This document shows positions 12,132-22,825 of a stretch of 64,000 nt of DNA, piece by piece; the stretch's first letter is position 1; each line of letters opens with the position of its first letter. Below the pieces are notes generated by a model that was given only the letters and a program-made list of their open reading frames with translations, did no database searches and had not been told where the DNA came from. The stretch is from Megamerina dolium (lineage: Eukaryota > Arthropoda > Insecta > Diptera > Megamerinidae). The stretch is from contig OY978525.1 of the NCBI GenBank assembly GCA_963854835.1, forward strand, positions 30,961,253 to 31,025,252. The letters are read 5' to 3'. The translations under genes were made by a program, and so were the position numbers.

Positions 12132-15100
12132 TGGTCTGGTGGTGTTTTCGCAAGGTAACGTGTCTAACTGCCTCAACCGGGTGGGGCTAGCTCAATCCTT
12201 GTTGAACTCATCGCAAGTCAACTCACTGGCTGTCATGTAGTTTGATCTGAGCGCTATGTGATGATACCTTTATTTGTTAATGAGGGGTAGTCATATAGCT
12301 TGCTCTGCTTACTCTGTGATGGCGTTTTCATTATTATTAATGGGTACCCTCCATGTGGCGACCACCGGGCAACGTCTTCGTGGCACCCGCTGGGAGGCGG
12401 CTGAAGTGAGTGGCGAAAATCTCCTCGGTTAGAGGTTGTGCTTTGGGTTTGGGACCCGCCACATACAAAATCCCCTCAGTGAAAAAAACAGCAATGCCTC
12501 GGATAAGGACTACCGCTTTTGTTGATGACCCCCGCAAACGAAAAAAGGACCATGATTTACGGATATGCACCTGGAATGTCCGGTCCCTTTATAGGGAGGG
12601 TGCCTCTATCCAGCTGGTTGATGTCCTCGAAAAATACAGAGCTGACATCACCGCTCTCCAGGAAATGCGATGGACAGGACAGGGCTGCTCCAAAAGAGCG
12701 TCCTGTGACATCTAGTACAGTTGCCATGCTGAAAGGCACGAATTAGGATGTGGATTTTTGGTCAGCAAGAGACTACCTTATCTTGTCTCACAGTTCACGC
12801 CTGTGAACGAACGGCTGGCTACAATCCGCATCAAGGCAAAATTCTTCAACATCAGCCTTATATGTGCCCACGCTCCGACGGATGAGAAGGACAATGTGAC
12901 CAAGGAGAGCTTCTTTCAGCGCCTCGAAGAAGCTTATGACAGCTGCCCCCGCCACGATATCAAAATCGTGCTTGGCGACTTTAATGCCAGGGTGGGCAAG
13001 GAAGGTACCTTTGGTCCAACTGTCGGAAAATTCAGCCTCCACCAGAACACCTCCGATAACGGAATGAGGCTGATCGACTTCGCCGCAGCACGAAACATGG
13101 TAATTGGTGGTACAAGATTCCAGCATCTCGACATCCACAAAGCGACATGGCTGTCTCCAGATCAACGTACAAGAAACCAAATTGATCATGTGGGGATTGA
13201 CGGAAGGCATGCTTCCAGTGTGATGGACGTGAAATCGATCCGTGGTGCCAACATCGACTCGGATCACTACCTGGTTGCAGCTAAGGTGCGCACACACCTA
13301 TGTGTCGCAAATAACAAGAGAAGTCCCACACAGAGAAAGCTCGACGTCAGTAAGCTGCGATCACCAGAGACAGCAGATGCATTTTCCACTCGACTATCGG
13401 ATCTGCTTATGCAGAACACTCCTCCACTTGATGATACATGCTCACGGTGGACACATATATCCCACTCCATGACTACTGCTGCCGAGGAGGTAATCGGTTA
13501 CTACCGGCCTCTGAGGAATGAGTGGTATGATCAGGAGTGTCGCGACGCTACCGCAGAGAAAGACGCCGCCTACAGAAAAACCCTGCGTGCAGGCGCAATG
13601 CGAGTTGTTAAGGAGCGGTAGAGAGAGAAAAGGAGTGCTGAGAGACGCCTTTTCAGGCGCAAGAAGAGGGAGTTGGAAAAACGCGAGTGTGAGGAGATAG
13701 AGATGTGTACCGACAAGAATGAGACTCGAAAATTCTTTGAAAAGATCAAGCGCCTGAGTGGAGGTTTAAATCCCGGAGCCTCTTCTTGTCGTGATGGAAA
13801 TGGGAATCTGGTTACGGATGTCCAGAGTGTACTGAGCCTATGGAGGGAACACTTCTCCACGTTACTGAATGGCGATGCTACGAACAATTCCGCCAGTGGA
13901 GGAGTTTGCCCGATAACCCCAATTACAGATGATGGTGTTGATATTCTACCACCCGACTATGACGAGGTTTAAACGGCCATTTTAAGGCTGAAGAACAACA
14001 AACCTGCAGGTGCTGATGGCCTGCCTGCCGAGTTGTTTAAGACCGGAGGCGATGAGCTGCTCACCCGCATGCACCAGCTCATAAGCAGAATATGGTCGGA
14101 TGAAAGCATGCCTGATGATTGGAGGCTCAGTGTTCTCTGTCCTGTACATAAAAAAGGAGACCCCACAATTTGCGCCAACTACCGTGGAATAAGTCTCCTG
14201 AGCATCGCGTACAAGGTTCTATCGAGCGTACTGTGTGAAAGGTTGAAGCCTATGCTCAGCAACCTGATTGGACCTTATCAGTGAGGCTTCAGACCTGGTA
14301 AAACCACCATCGACCAGATTTTCACACTGCGCCAAATCCTGGAGAAGACCCAAGAAAAACAGATCGACACACACCACCTATTTGTTGATTATAAAGCCGC
14401 TTTCGACAGTCCGGTAAGGGATTACCTCTACGCAACAATGTCTGAGTTCGGTATTCCTGCAAAGCTCATTCGACTTTGTAGAATGACACTGCATAACTCC
14501 CGTTGTGCAGTGAAAATTGGGAAGGACTTCTCCGCACCGTTTAATACCGAACAGGGTTTCAGACAAGGTGATTCGTTATCGTGCGACTTCTTCAATCTTA
14601 TTATGGAGAAAATAATACGAGCTGCTGATCTACGACATGATGGCACTATCTTCAACAAAAGTGTCATGCTGTTAGCGTATGCCGACGATATTGACATAAT
14701 CGGCATGAACACGCGAGCAGTCAGTGGGTCTCACGGTGAACGAGGGCAAGACGAAGTATCTAGTGTCAACAAACAAAGAGTCCCGGCGTCTTGGACAGCA
14801 CGTCACTGTTGACAACTACGCTTTTGAAGTAGTAAGGGACTTTGTCTATCTTGGAACCAGCATTAACAGCAGTAATGACGTCAGCTTGGAGATCATGCGT
14901 AGGATAACTCATGCTAACAGGTGTTACTTTGGGCTAAGTAAGCAATTGAGAAGTCGAGCCCTCTCTCGAAGAACGAAAACTACACTCTACAAGTCTCTCA
15001 TCATGCCTGTCCTAACATATGGCGCTGAATCCTGGACAATTTCCACCTCGGATGAGCGAATGCTTGGAGTTTTCGAGAGAAAAGTCCTACGCAAGATCTT

Positions 15101-15232
15101 TGGACCTATCTGCGTTGGTGGTGAGTACCGAATAAGGTACAACCATGAGCTGTACGAGCTGTATGCCGATATTGACATTATTATGACATTAAATCGATAT
15201 TCGGTTGTTATGGCCACATAAGTAAGTAAGTA
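12132..15232 (+). mobile_element. RTE-type LINE, near full-length, nested in mariner
   Basis: A 3.1-kb non-LTR retrotransposon. Order: 5' UTR beginning TGGTCTGGTGGTG, endonuclease, linker, reverse transcriptase, C-terminal region, and a short 3' UTR ending GGCCACATAAGTAAGTAAGTAA. It is flanked by the 9-bp direct repeat AAGAAGTTG (12123-12131 and 15233-15241), a target duplication in a mariner gene. The single ORF, the absence of RNase H, the 3.1-kb length and the tandem-repeat tail all fit the RTE clade (BovB-like endonuclease). Compared with the copy at 52214-55006 it lacks about 41 nt near 14720 and roughly 200 nt near 15180. Confidence 0.88.
12494..15221 (+). pseudogene. RTE pol: endonuclease and reverse transcriptase, disrupted
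   Basis: The first in-frame ATG is at 12494. The endonuclease (APE family) runs about 12560-13310: ICTWNVRSL, ITALQEMRWTG, IVLGDFNARVG, TRNQIDHV and IDSDHYLVAAK supply the expected Asn, Glu, Asp and His motifs. The reverse transcriptase runs about 13960-14750: NNKPAGADGLPAELFK, ANYRGISLLSIAYKV, FVDYKAAFDS, GFRQGDSLS and the catalytic LLAYADDIDI near 14671. The C-terminal part has SLIMPVLTYGAESW and MLGVFERKVLRKIFGP. Stops at 12713, 13619, 13970 and 14282 are all in the same frame and each differs by a point change from the 52-55 kb copy; the frame then shifts near 14720. Inactive, but recently one continuous ORF. Confidence 0.88.
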
Positions 15233-15241
15233 AAGAAGTTG

Positions 15242-16060
15242 TTTGCGCGATTCAAAAATGGTAATTTGGAGATGAAAGACAAAAAACGCCCAAGGCAGCC
15301 AAAAAAGTTTGAAGACGAATAATTGGAAACTTTACTCGATCAAGATTTGTGTCAAACACAAGAAGAACCTCCGGAGTTATTCGGAGTAACACACGAGAAA
15401 AGCACTTGGATTCATTCAAAAGCAAGGAATTGAGTGCTGAACGAATTGAAGCCCAGAGACGTTGAGCGGCGATTTTGCATGTCAGAAATGTTGTTTGAAT
15501 GCCATAAAGAGAAGTCATTTTTGTATCATATGATTACTACTGATGAAAAATTGATCTATTATTATAATCCTAAATGGATTATAATAATATGTGAAGCCGG
15601 GCCAATCAGTAAAGTCAACGGCAAAGCAAAATATCCATGGCTCCAAGTTAATGCTCAATAATGCTTGGTGAGACCAGAAGAGAGTGTTGCATTATGAGCT
15701 CCTGGAACCTCCTGGAACACAGCGAACCTCTATCGCACACAGTTGACTCGTTTAAAGCGAGCACTGGCCGCAAAACGACCGGCAAAGGTCGGCCACATGT
15801 TGCTCAATCCGTTAAAAACTATTTGGAAAATAGCGGATGGGATAGTTTTACATTGCCAGAATGGCATTACTGGAATACGCTTCACTTCAGTACAGGGTAT
15901 CCGAAATGGGCTTGTTTCATTTTTATGAGCAGTTTTTTTTTTTCTTTTTTTGGGACGGAATCCATAAATTACCAAAAAGATGGGGAAAGTATTTTCAATG
16001 GGAAGTACTTTAAATAATATATTAATTCCAGCAAAAAAAACCGAACTTTTTAAGTTGTAC
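15242..16060 (+). pseudogene. mariner transposase, main part (continuation)
   Basis: Continuation of the mariner split at 12131. Frames give FARFKNGNLEMKDKKRPRQP, LLDQDLCQTQEEPPELFGVT, ELKPRDVERRFCMSEML, MITTDEKLIYYYNPK (the normal GDEKW motif degraded to TDEKL), and ALAAKRPAKVGHMLLNPLKT where the catalytic DNARPH region should lie. Reading frame changes and stops are frequent. The match is to the ELKPRDVERR/LLDQDSCQTQEE type of mariner. Terminal inverted repeats were not resolved. Dead copy, older than the RTE that split it. Confidence 0.75.
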
Positions 16061-16439
16061 ACTCAATATTATATTTCTTTTCGGTGGTAGTTTGATTATT
16101 TGGACCATATTTTGAGCCTGGAACTACCAAACTGACCGTGGAAGATCTCAAAATCTAAGATAATCTAACAAGCTAACAAAGACTGGTAGCAAAAATTTCA
16201 ATTAGTTTAGTAATTTACGTCGACTTAATCAAAATGTGTAACAAAAAATCTCCTTACAGTCGGCTGGGGCCGACCAAACTATACCCTGCATATGTAGATT
16301 TATATATAAAAAGTTTACTCGAATATCCAACTTTTCTTTTATTTCCACTTTTCGAGAAACAATTTTTGCATATACTACTAATTTACACCCGAAATATGGT
16401 TGACTTTGACGAAGTAAAAGGATTTTAAGATAATTCCGA

Positions 16440-17400
16440 GGCTTAGTATGGGAGCTATATAAAAAGTGGGCGTGGCTTACCACTTTCTAGTAAATCCAAT
16501 TAATTTTTTAATGTTAATCCACACCTTAAATTTGGTGTCCTACGTTGAATAGTTTCTAAGTTATGGTGGTTAACATTTTTGTTTAATTTCCTCAACTTTG
16601 TATGGTAGCCCCAATAAGAAGTGGGCGTGGTACGCTGATTTTTCGCCAGATTATTTCCGACTACGATATTAATTTAAGTGTCAATTATGGTTATTGTAGA
16701 CATAAGATTGCCTAAGTTACAGCTGTTTCAATTTAAAATTTGTATGGGGGCTACGATAAACACTGGGCGTGGTGCGCCCATTTTCTGTGAGCCTAGTTGC
16801 TCGTACAATACTAATCCATACCCTAAGTCTCGTTGTCCTAGGCTAAATGGTTTGTAAGCTATGGAGCGTAAAATCTTAGTTTAATTCACTCGACTTTGTA
16901 TGGGAGACCCATGAAGGAGTGGGCGTGGCACACTGATTTTCTGCCAGATTTTTGCCGACTACGATATTAATTTAAGTGTCAATTATGGTTATTCTAGACA
17001 GAAGATTGCCGAAGTTACAGCTGTTTCAATTTAAAATTTGTATGGGGGCTACGATAAACACTGGACGTGGTGCGCCCATTTCCTGTGAGCCTAGTTGCTC
17101 ATACAATACTAATCCACACCTTAAATCTCGTTATTCTACGCTGAATAGTTTGCAAGTTATAACCGGTAACATTTTTTTTAATTTCCGCAACTTTGTATGG
17201 GAGACCCAAAAAGGAGTGGGGTTGGCACATTGATTTTCTGCCATATTATTTCCGACTACCGTGTTAATCTAAGTGTCAATTATGGTTATTCTAGACAGAA
17301 GATTGTAGAAGTTACAGCAGTTTCAATTTAAAAGAAGTACAGACACTTTGTATGGGAGCTACGCTAGAAAGTAGGCGTGGCTCATCCACTTTTGGTGAGG
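16440..17400 (+). repeat. 298-bp internal tandem repeat
   Basis: About three degenerate units. The marker GACAGAAGATTG (GACATAAGATTG in the first unit) occurs near 16698, 16997 and 17294, a period of 297-299 bp. Each unit holds two TTTGTATGGG(A/G)G motifs followed by a GGGCGTGG-type block, so the unit itself looks like a doubled 150-bp module. Confidence 0.8.
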
Positions 17401-17651
17401 TTATATAGTATATAACATAACTCTATGTGCAAAATATTCTTGTCCCAAGTGATATATTGTGTGAGTTATAGCAAGTTAAAGATTTTGAAAATTTCGAGGT
17501 TAGTCGCTTTGAATGCTTGGTGGGGGCGTGGTTATTGACCGATCATGCCCAATATCAATCCCCTCCGTACCCTTGGATCATAGATTACTTATGCCAAATT
17601 TCATCGAAATAGCTCAATATTTACTCAAGTTATCGTGCGAACCAGCCAGGT

Positions 17652-17706
17652 GACAGACAGACAGACAGACGGACGGACGGACGGACGGACGGACGGACGG
17701 ACGGAC
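17652..17706 (+). repeat. (GACA)n-(GGAC)n microsatellite
   Basis: About 4 GACA repeats followed by about 10 GGAC repeats, i.e. (GTCY)n on the other strand. The reverse-complement block of the second element is at 33210-33236. This tetranucleotide is the hallmark associated with mini-me/DINE elements. Confidence 0.9.
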
Positions 17707-17842
17707 ATCGTTAAATCGAAAATTTAATCGACGCTGATCACGAATATATATCCATGTCTATATCTCCGGAGATTCCTTCAAGTGGACACAAACATCTGAC
17801 CGAAATGAATATACCATGCATATTGCATTATGCAGGGTATAA

Positions 17843-18785
17843 AAACGCATTTTTAGAGAAAAATGATCATGGAAAAACTACTTTATAATTCTTGGATAGT
17901 CCTTATTACTTTACACATACATAAATTGCGTTATAGTTAAAGAAAATCTATCGATAAATACCCAAGTTGTTAGCAATTATATGAAAATACCAAAATTAAA
18001 ACTTTTCTTCACACCTAACCGAAAATTGTCAAAACGTCTCATAATTACCGAGATATTGCTTTTAGGGATGCCAAATATATGACTGATTCCCTGAATTATC
18101 CTTTCTCAACACTTCCCTCCAAGAGATGGTAAGAGATGGTTCATAATAATAAAAACCTCCAAGGTTTTTATTGTTTTATAAATATTTTGATTGTATCAAT
18201 CCATTGGGTTCCTAACCTCATCCGATTTTTAATGACCATTTCTGGCGTTAGATTTGACAAGTATTAAGTGAGTACCGGCTGAATATAGGCAAGACTTCAT
18301 GGAAAGCTACAATGATCTATTTTTAAATAAACAAATTTATCTTGAATTTTACAATAATTTTTTCGCCATTCAAACTATTTTATTATCAGTCAATTAAAAG
18401 AAAGAGTTCCGCATATCACACACGCTTACAGTACATACTTATTTCATAATCACAAAGCAACCACCATATTCGTAATGAATTCATATTAATGCTAATAATA
18501 GTTATAAACATTTTTGTTGCTCATTATTATTAAATAATTCATGGCTTGAGACAAAACAAATAAAATCACTATACATATTAAATAGCCAATTCGAATGGAG
18601 GCGATTAGATAAACAATACACGTAAATGATGTTACTAAAAACGCAATAAAACAACGGCTAAATTGATGTCAAAGTGATAGTAAAACTGTCAACCAATTAG
18701 CTATAAAATTTGATCAACAAAACGATAAATAAATACAAATAAAATATTCGTTCGTATTCACGAAAGAAAGTAAATTTATTAAGCT
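17843..18785. other. intergenic upstream of protease gene 1
   Basis: AT-rich. Near 18150-18185 a short inverted repeat (AAAAACCT-CC-AAGGTTTTT) can fold. No coding signal. May include distal regulatory DNA for the protease, but no element can be named. Confidence 0.4.
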
Positions 18786-19285
18786 GTCATAGTAGCAGTC
18801 GAAGTGCGACAACAAAGTGACTTTCGCCAGTTAAACTAAAGCAAAACAGTAGCAGCAGTCGTTAAAAGTGATGATGACGATAAACGGTGCCAAGTGTAGA
18901 TCGTTAGCTAAAAAGCAGCTGTGTTGAGCGCCCACGCATTCGGACGCTCGTATCTCTATCGCACACGAGTGAATGGCGCGCATGCGCATTCGAATTAGCA
19001 AACCAATTTTAGCGAAACTGTGTAACGACGACAACGACGATGGCGACGACTGTGACTGTGTATCGTCGTAGTAGAGTAGCAATCAACGAATAGTAGTGCA
19101 TCAAGTGGCCGGCGCCAGTGAATAGACGGGGTGACGGTGTGCTACTGGCTAGAAACTTGGCTTTCAAGGTGAATTGTGGGAAAAAATTAGGCTTTGCTGG
19201 ATTTTCATAGTAAGCGATTGTCTTAGTAAGTGTCTGCCGAGTGTGGAGAAAGGCTGTAATAAAAGTGAGTGAGTGAGTGATATTG
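18786..19285 (+). promoter_or_regulatory. putative 5' UTR/promoter region of protease gene 1
   Basis: Base composition changes sharply here: GC rises and GCAGCAG, CGACGACAACGACGATGG and similar codon-like repeats appear, as is common in dipteran 5' UTRs, right before the assembly gap. A reasonable splice donor, CAAG|GTGAAT, lies at 19168/19169. No long open frame fits an N-terminus. Inference: a leader exon of the gene whose later exons follow the gap. It could instead be an unrelated non-coding exon. Confidence 0.35.
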
Positions 19286-19485
19286 NNNNNNNNNNNNNNN
19301 NNNNNNNNNNNNNNNNNNNNNNNNNNNNNNNNNNNNNNNNNNNNNNNNNNNNNNNNNNNNNNNNNNNNNNNNNNNNNNNNNNNNNNNNNNNNNNNNNNNN
19401 NNNNNNNNNNNNNNNNNNNNNNNNNNNNNNNNNNNNNNNNNNNNNNNNNNNNNNNNNNNNNNNNNNNNNNNNNNNNNNNNNNNNN
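19286..19485. other. assembly gap (200 N)
   Basis: Exactly 200 undetermined bases, a conventional placeholder, so the real length is unknown. By comparison with gene 2, coding sequence for the signal peptide, pro-region, activation site and catalytic His of gene 1 (about 800 nt) is missing here or in unsequenced DNA. Confidence 0.98.
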
Positions 19486-22008
19486 ACACATCCGAAATAT
19501 AATGCCCGTACTTATGATAATGATATATCCATACTACGAATGGACGCACCAGTTGAGATGACCGAATTATTACATCCCGTCTGTATGCCAACACCAGGTC
19601 GTTCTTTTAAGGGTGAAACGGCCATTGTTACCGGTTGGGGTGCTGTTAAGGTGGGCGGCTCAACTTCGGATGCCTTACAGGTATGTAATTCTGTAGATGT
19701 GTAAATTATTACTAATACTGAGGACAATTTTGAAAAAAAAAATTCAAAAATCAAAATTTTTGAGAGTCATTTTAAAATTGATAAAATCCACTGAGACTAA
19801 TGAGAGTCCTAAATATAAGTTATAGAGGCCTTTGGAAAACAGAAGCTGCTGAAAATTTTTCATAAAAATTCTAGAATTTTCATATTCGTTGGTTGTAAAA
19901 TGATTTGCAAAAAACAAAAAAAAAAGTTGCATAAAGTAGTAAATGTTAAAAATTCGGTAAAGATATTTAAAACCATGTATGGATATGCCATACTGTATTG
20001 AAATAAGAAGATCAACATTTGTTTTCCTAAAAACTTTAATTGAAAACACGTTTTTTTTTTCAAAAAAAAACCTACCTCTAAAAGTCAGGTTAAATATAAT
20101 TTCTGATGGTTTCAAAATGATTTGCCAAATACTTCAAAAATTCAAAGATTGTGAAACAATTCGGTAAAAAAAGATTGAATTTTCAGAAAGACAATTTAGA
20201 ATCTTCTAAATAGTCAGATCGAAAAATTTTTTTTTAATTTCAAAATGGTTTGCGAAAATGCTTGAATAACTCCAAAATTGTGAAGGAATTAAGGAATGAA
20301 ATGTTTGTCATTTCAAAAAAACTAGAAGTTTTAAAGTATTTTGCGAAATATAAAAAAAAAATTCAAAATATAATTCTAAACAGAATAATACAGAATAAAT
20401 TAAATAATAAAACAGAATAAATTTATAATAGAATAAATTTTTACTGAAACTAATATGATTGATTTTTGCAAACATGTCTTCTGGCTCACATAACCTGAAA
20501 AAATATTTGAGAATGTTTAGATTTTCCAATATATTTTGAAGGTATGAAATCTCAACAGATCTCAAATTACTTGTTTTAAGGAAGGGAAGACTAAAAGCTC
20601 AGTCTTATAAAATTTTTAGTGACATTTTTCAGGAAATAAAGTCTTGAATTCTGTAGTATGAAATATAAGAAATTATGTTAGAGGTTGAATGAAGGGAAAT
20701 TTTTTTTTTTCGAATAAATTTGTATAAGAATTTAAGACCGAAACTAGATTGTTAACAGTTGTAGATTTAAAAGATATCGAAGTGTTAAAGTTTTATTCTA
20801 GGATCTGAGTTAAGTTCATTTACTTACATTAATATAGGGTCAAATTTTTTGCCCACAAATTGTAAATCAGAAAAATAAATTACCAACGATGATTTTAAAT
20901 ATTTACACCCAAGCAACCATGGGTCTAATATAATGTTTTGTTCCCGTATTTTTGTATATAAGTATAGTTATCCCTAAAAAATATTTCCTTTACTTGAAAG
21001 ACGGCTCATGTCTTGAGCAAATGTACTACGAATCAACAACTCTATGCCATTACTACTAATTTGGACTACCCGAATGTACTTATGGTTATTGATAGTTTAA
21101 AAAAAAAAATAGTGCGGAATTTAAAAAAAATCCCATTGCGCTGTTCGTATTTGAACATAGCTTGAACAGACATTGATAGACGAAGGTGGATGGTGAGAGG
21201 ACCGATTATAAGACCATTTGTAGTACGTATTGTAAAGAAAACAGTACGCTATAAATTCAAATTTCCACACGAAAATGTGTGTGCTCGTTTTTCTTCTGTA
21301 TTCGATGAACTCGAGCCTTTTCTGAAACACAAGTTTATGCAAAAATTCTCTAAGACTACAGGCATATATTGTAGTATGAACAAATATTGAAATGATAAAA
21401 ATCGGGACAGCAATAAAAACAATGAGAATGGCAGAGACCTCAGAATATTTATAAAGTATCATAGTGGATAGAAATACTTGATGGTTTTACAGAGAAGATA
21501 TATTTATAAAACTAAGTATTGAAGGCAAAATAAAACTTAAAGGACTGTTTAGCCAAAAACCAAACAAAAAAAAAAAAAAGAAAAAGGTTTTAGAAATAAA
21601 GTCTTTGATTTTAAATTCTTTGTAAAAAAAATTAGATATTTTTCATCACAATTTTACAATTTTGAAAAAATTCTTTTGCAGGAAGTTCAAGTTCCAGTGA
21701 TGTCACAAATTGATTGTCGTAAAAGTCGTTATGGCGCATCACGTATAACTGATAATATGCTCTGTGCTGGCTTCGATGACGGTCAAAAGGACTCATGCCA
21801 AGGTGATAGTGGTGGTCCATTGCATGTGGTTGCGCCCGGAACTAGAGAACATCAATTGGCTGGTGTTGTCTCATGGGGTGAGGGTTGTGCTAAGGCTGGC
21901 TATCCGGGTGTTTATGCCCGTGTAAATCGTTACGGTACTTGGATAAAGACTTTAACAAAGAATGCTTGTCTTTGCCATTCGGAAACGAAAAAGATAAAAA
22001 AGTTTTGA
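19486..22008 (+). CDS. trypsin-like serine protease gene 1 (5' partial, join 19486-19680, 21682-22008)
   Basis: Secreted S1A protease, probably trypsin-like. Exon A (65 codons) starts at the gap edge and carries the catalytic Asp in TYDNDISILRM, then HPVCMP and TGWGAVKVGG, ending at TSDALQ. The donor is CAG|GTATGT at 19681. Exon B follows TTTTGCAG and encodes EVQVPVMSQIDC, RITDNMLCAGF, the Ser motif KDSCQGDSGGPLH with Asp six residues before Ser (Arg/Lys specificity), VVSWGEGCAKAGYPGVYARV, then a Lys-rich tail to TGA at 22006. The His-containing part and N-terminus are lost at the gap. About 60% like gene 2 by eye, with the same intron site, so a tandem paralogue. It resembles Drosophila trypsin-1-like proteases without a CLIP domain; the ortholog is not assigned. 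Confidence 0.93.
19681..21681 (+). other. 2.0-kb phase-0 intron of protease gene 1
   Basis: Bounded by GTATGT and TTCTTTTGCAG. AT-rich with many T runs that encode spurious open frames. It lies at the same codon boundary (after Gln, before Glu-Val) as the 84-nt intron of gene 2, so one paralogue's intron has changed length about 24-fold. No transposon hallmark is recognised inside. Confidence 0.88.
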
Positions 22009-22215
22009 GAAAATGAGGAAAAAACAAATATTTTATTTTTAGTGGAAATAATTTATTTTTTATATTTTTTTCTAAATAGAAATTAGAGCATATAATTTTT
22101 ATTTATTTATTTTGTAATTGTTTACCATTTATTTATTAATTGTACTTTAGTATTAGAAGATTCACAAGGTGTCATAATGTGTCAAAATGTTGCAAGAGTT
22201 AGAAAAAAATAATAT

Positions 22216-22221
22216 AATAAA
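22216..22221 (+). terminator. candidate polyadenylation signal, gene 1
   Basis: AATAAA about 210 nt after the TGA of gene 1. It is the first canonical hexamer downstream of the stop. The cleavage site cannot be fixed from sequence. Confidence 0.4.
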
Positions 22222-22767
22222 ATGTTGGATGTTAAAATAGACATTAAATGAGGACACACAATTTTGACAATTTTGACGTACTACAATTATGATTATGACA
22301 TATGACTTCATGAGACCTTGTGAATCGCCTATACTTTATATGATGAGTTGCATTTATTTCAATTGAAACAATATACGCAGAGCCATTTGCATTTCAATTT
22401 GCTCGAAAACGTGTCTTTGCTTTTTTTAAATTTGTTTTGTTCACTGGCGATTATATTTTGCATATGAAAAACTTTCTATGGGCAATGCGCACATATTGCC
22501 TGACCAGTTCTACGAAGCCGGTTTGATTCACTTGAAATTCACGATGAAATTATTGGCCACTTATGGCAGTATGATAATGTAAATATATGTGATGTCCACT
22601 CATGCATACCAATTAGTGCCACTATGGCGAAAGAATTGCTGCTACTGCTGAAGGTGCCACCGCTTTGTTGCTTTAGAAAGTTTTTCTATGTCATTGTCAA
22701 CATATCTATATCGACAATATATCGATGTATATAGTTTTTTACTTTGAGGATTTTTTTTTTCACAAAA
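22222..22767. other. intergenic between the two proteases
   Basis: About 550 bp of AT-rich DNA between the end of gene 1 and the probable start of gene 2. It would hold the proximal control region of gene 2. No binding site can be named. Confidence 0.5.
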
Positions 22768-22776
22768 TCAGTCAGT
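22768..22776 (+). promoter_or_regulatory. candidate initiator (TCAGTCAGT), gene 2
   Basis: Two overlapping TCAGT initiator cores lie 50-58 nt upstream of the ATG at 22826. TCAGT is the arthropod Inr consensus. No TATA box stands at -30 and no good DPE at +28, so this is only a plausible start site giving a leader of about 55 nt. Confidence 0.4.
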
Positions 22777-22825
22777 TTTATTTGCACAGTGTAATCGAGT
22801 GTATCGTGAAAGGCAAATAAAAAAT

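Larger units (their letters stand above)
16250..17842 (-). mobile_element. DINE-1/Helentron-like non-autonomous element, copy 1
   Basis: At its left end is a perfect hairpin GTCGGC-TGGG-GCCGAC (16259-16274) preceded by CTTACA. Just inside lies TACCCTGCAT (16282-16291), whose inverted copy ATGCAGGGTA is at 17830-17839 near the other end. Between them lie tandem units of about 298 bp and a (GACA/GGAC)n block at 17652-17706 beside AAATCGAAAATTTAATCG. A terminal hairpin, subterminal inverted repeats, central tandem repeats and a GTCY-type microsatellite are the described layout of DINE-1/HINE and mini-me elements of flies. No Rep/helicase is encoded. Strand is given with the hairpin as the 3' end. 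Confidence 0.65.

Noticed and set aside
12788..13297. Minus-strand 169-codon frame
   Set aside because: Antisense shadow of the RTE endonuclease; the same shadow recurs at 54339-54818 opposite the second copy.
21121..21462. Coding exon inside the intron of protease gene 1
   Set aside because: The frame is on the opposite strand, has no motif and lies within AT-rich intron sequence.
22799..22825. Start of protease gene 2 at 22799
   Set aside because: The codon at 22799 is GTG. The first in-frame ATG is at 22826 and gives a proper signal sequence.
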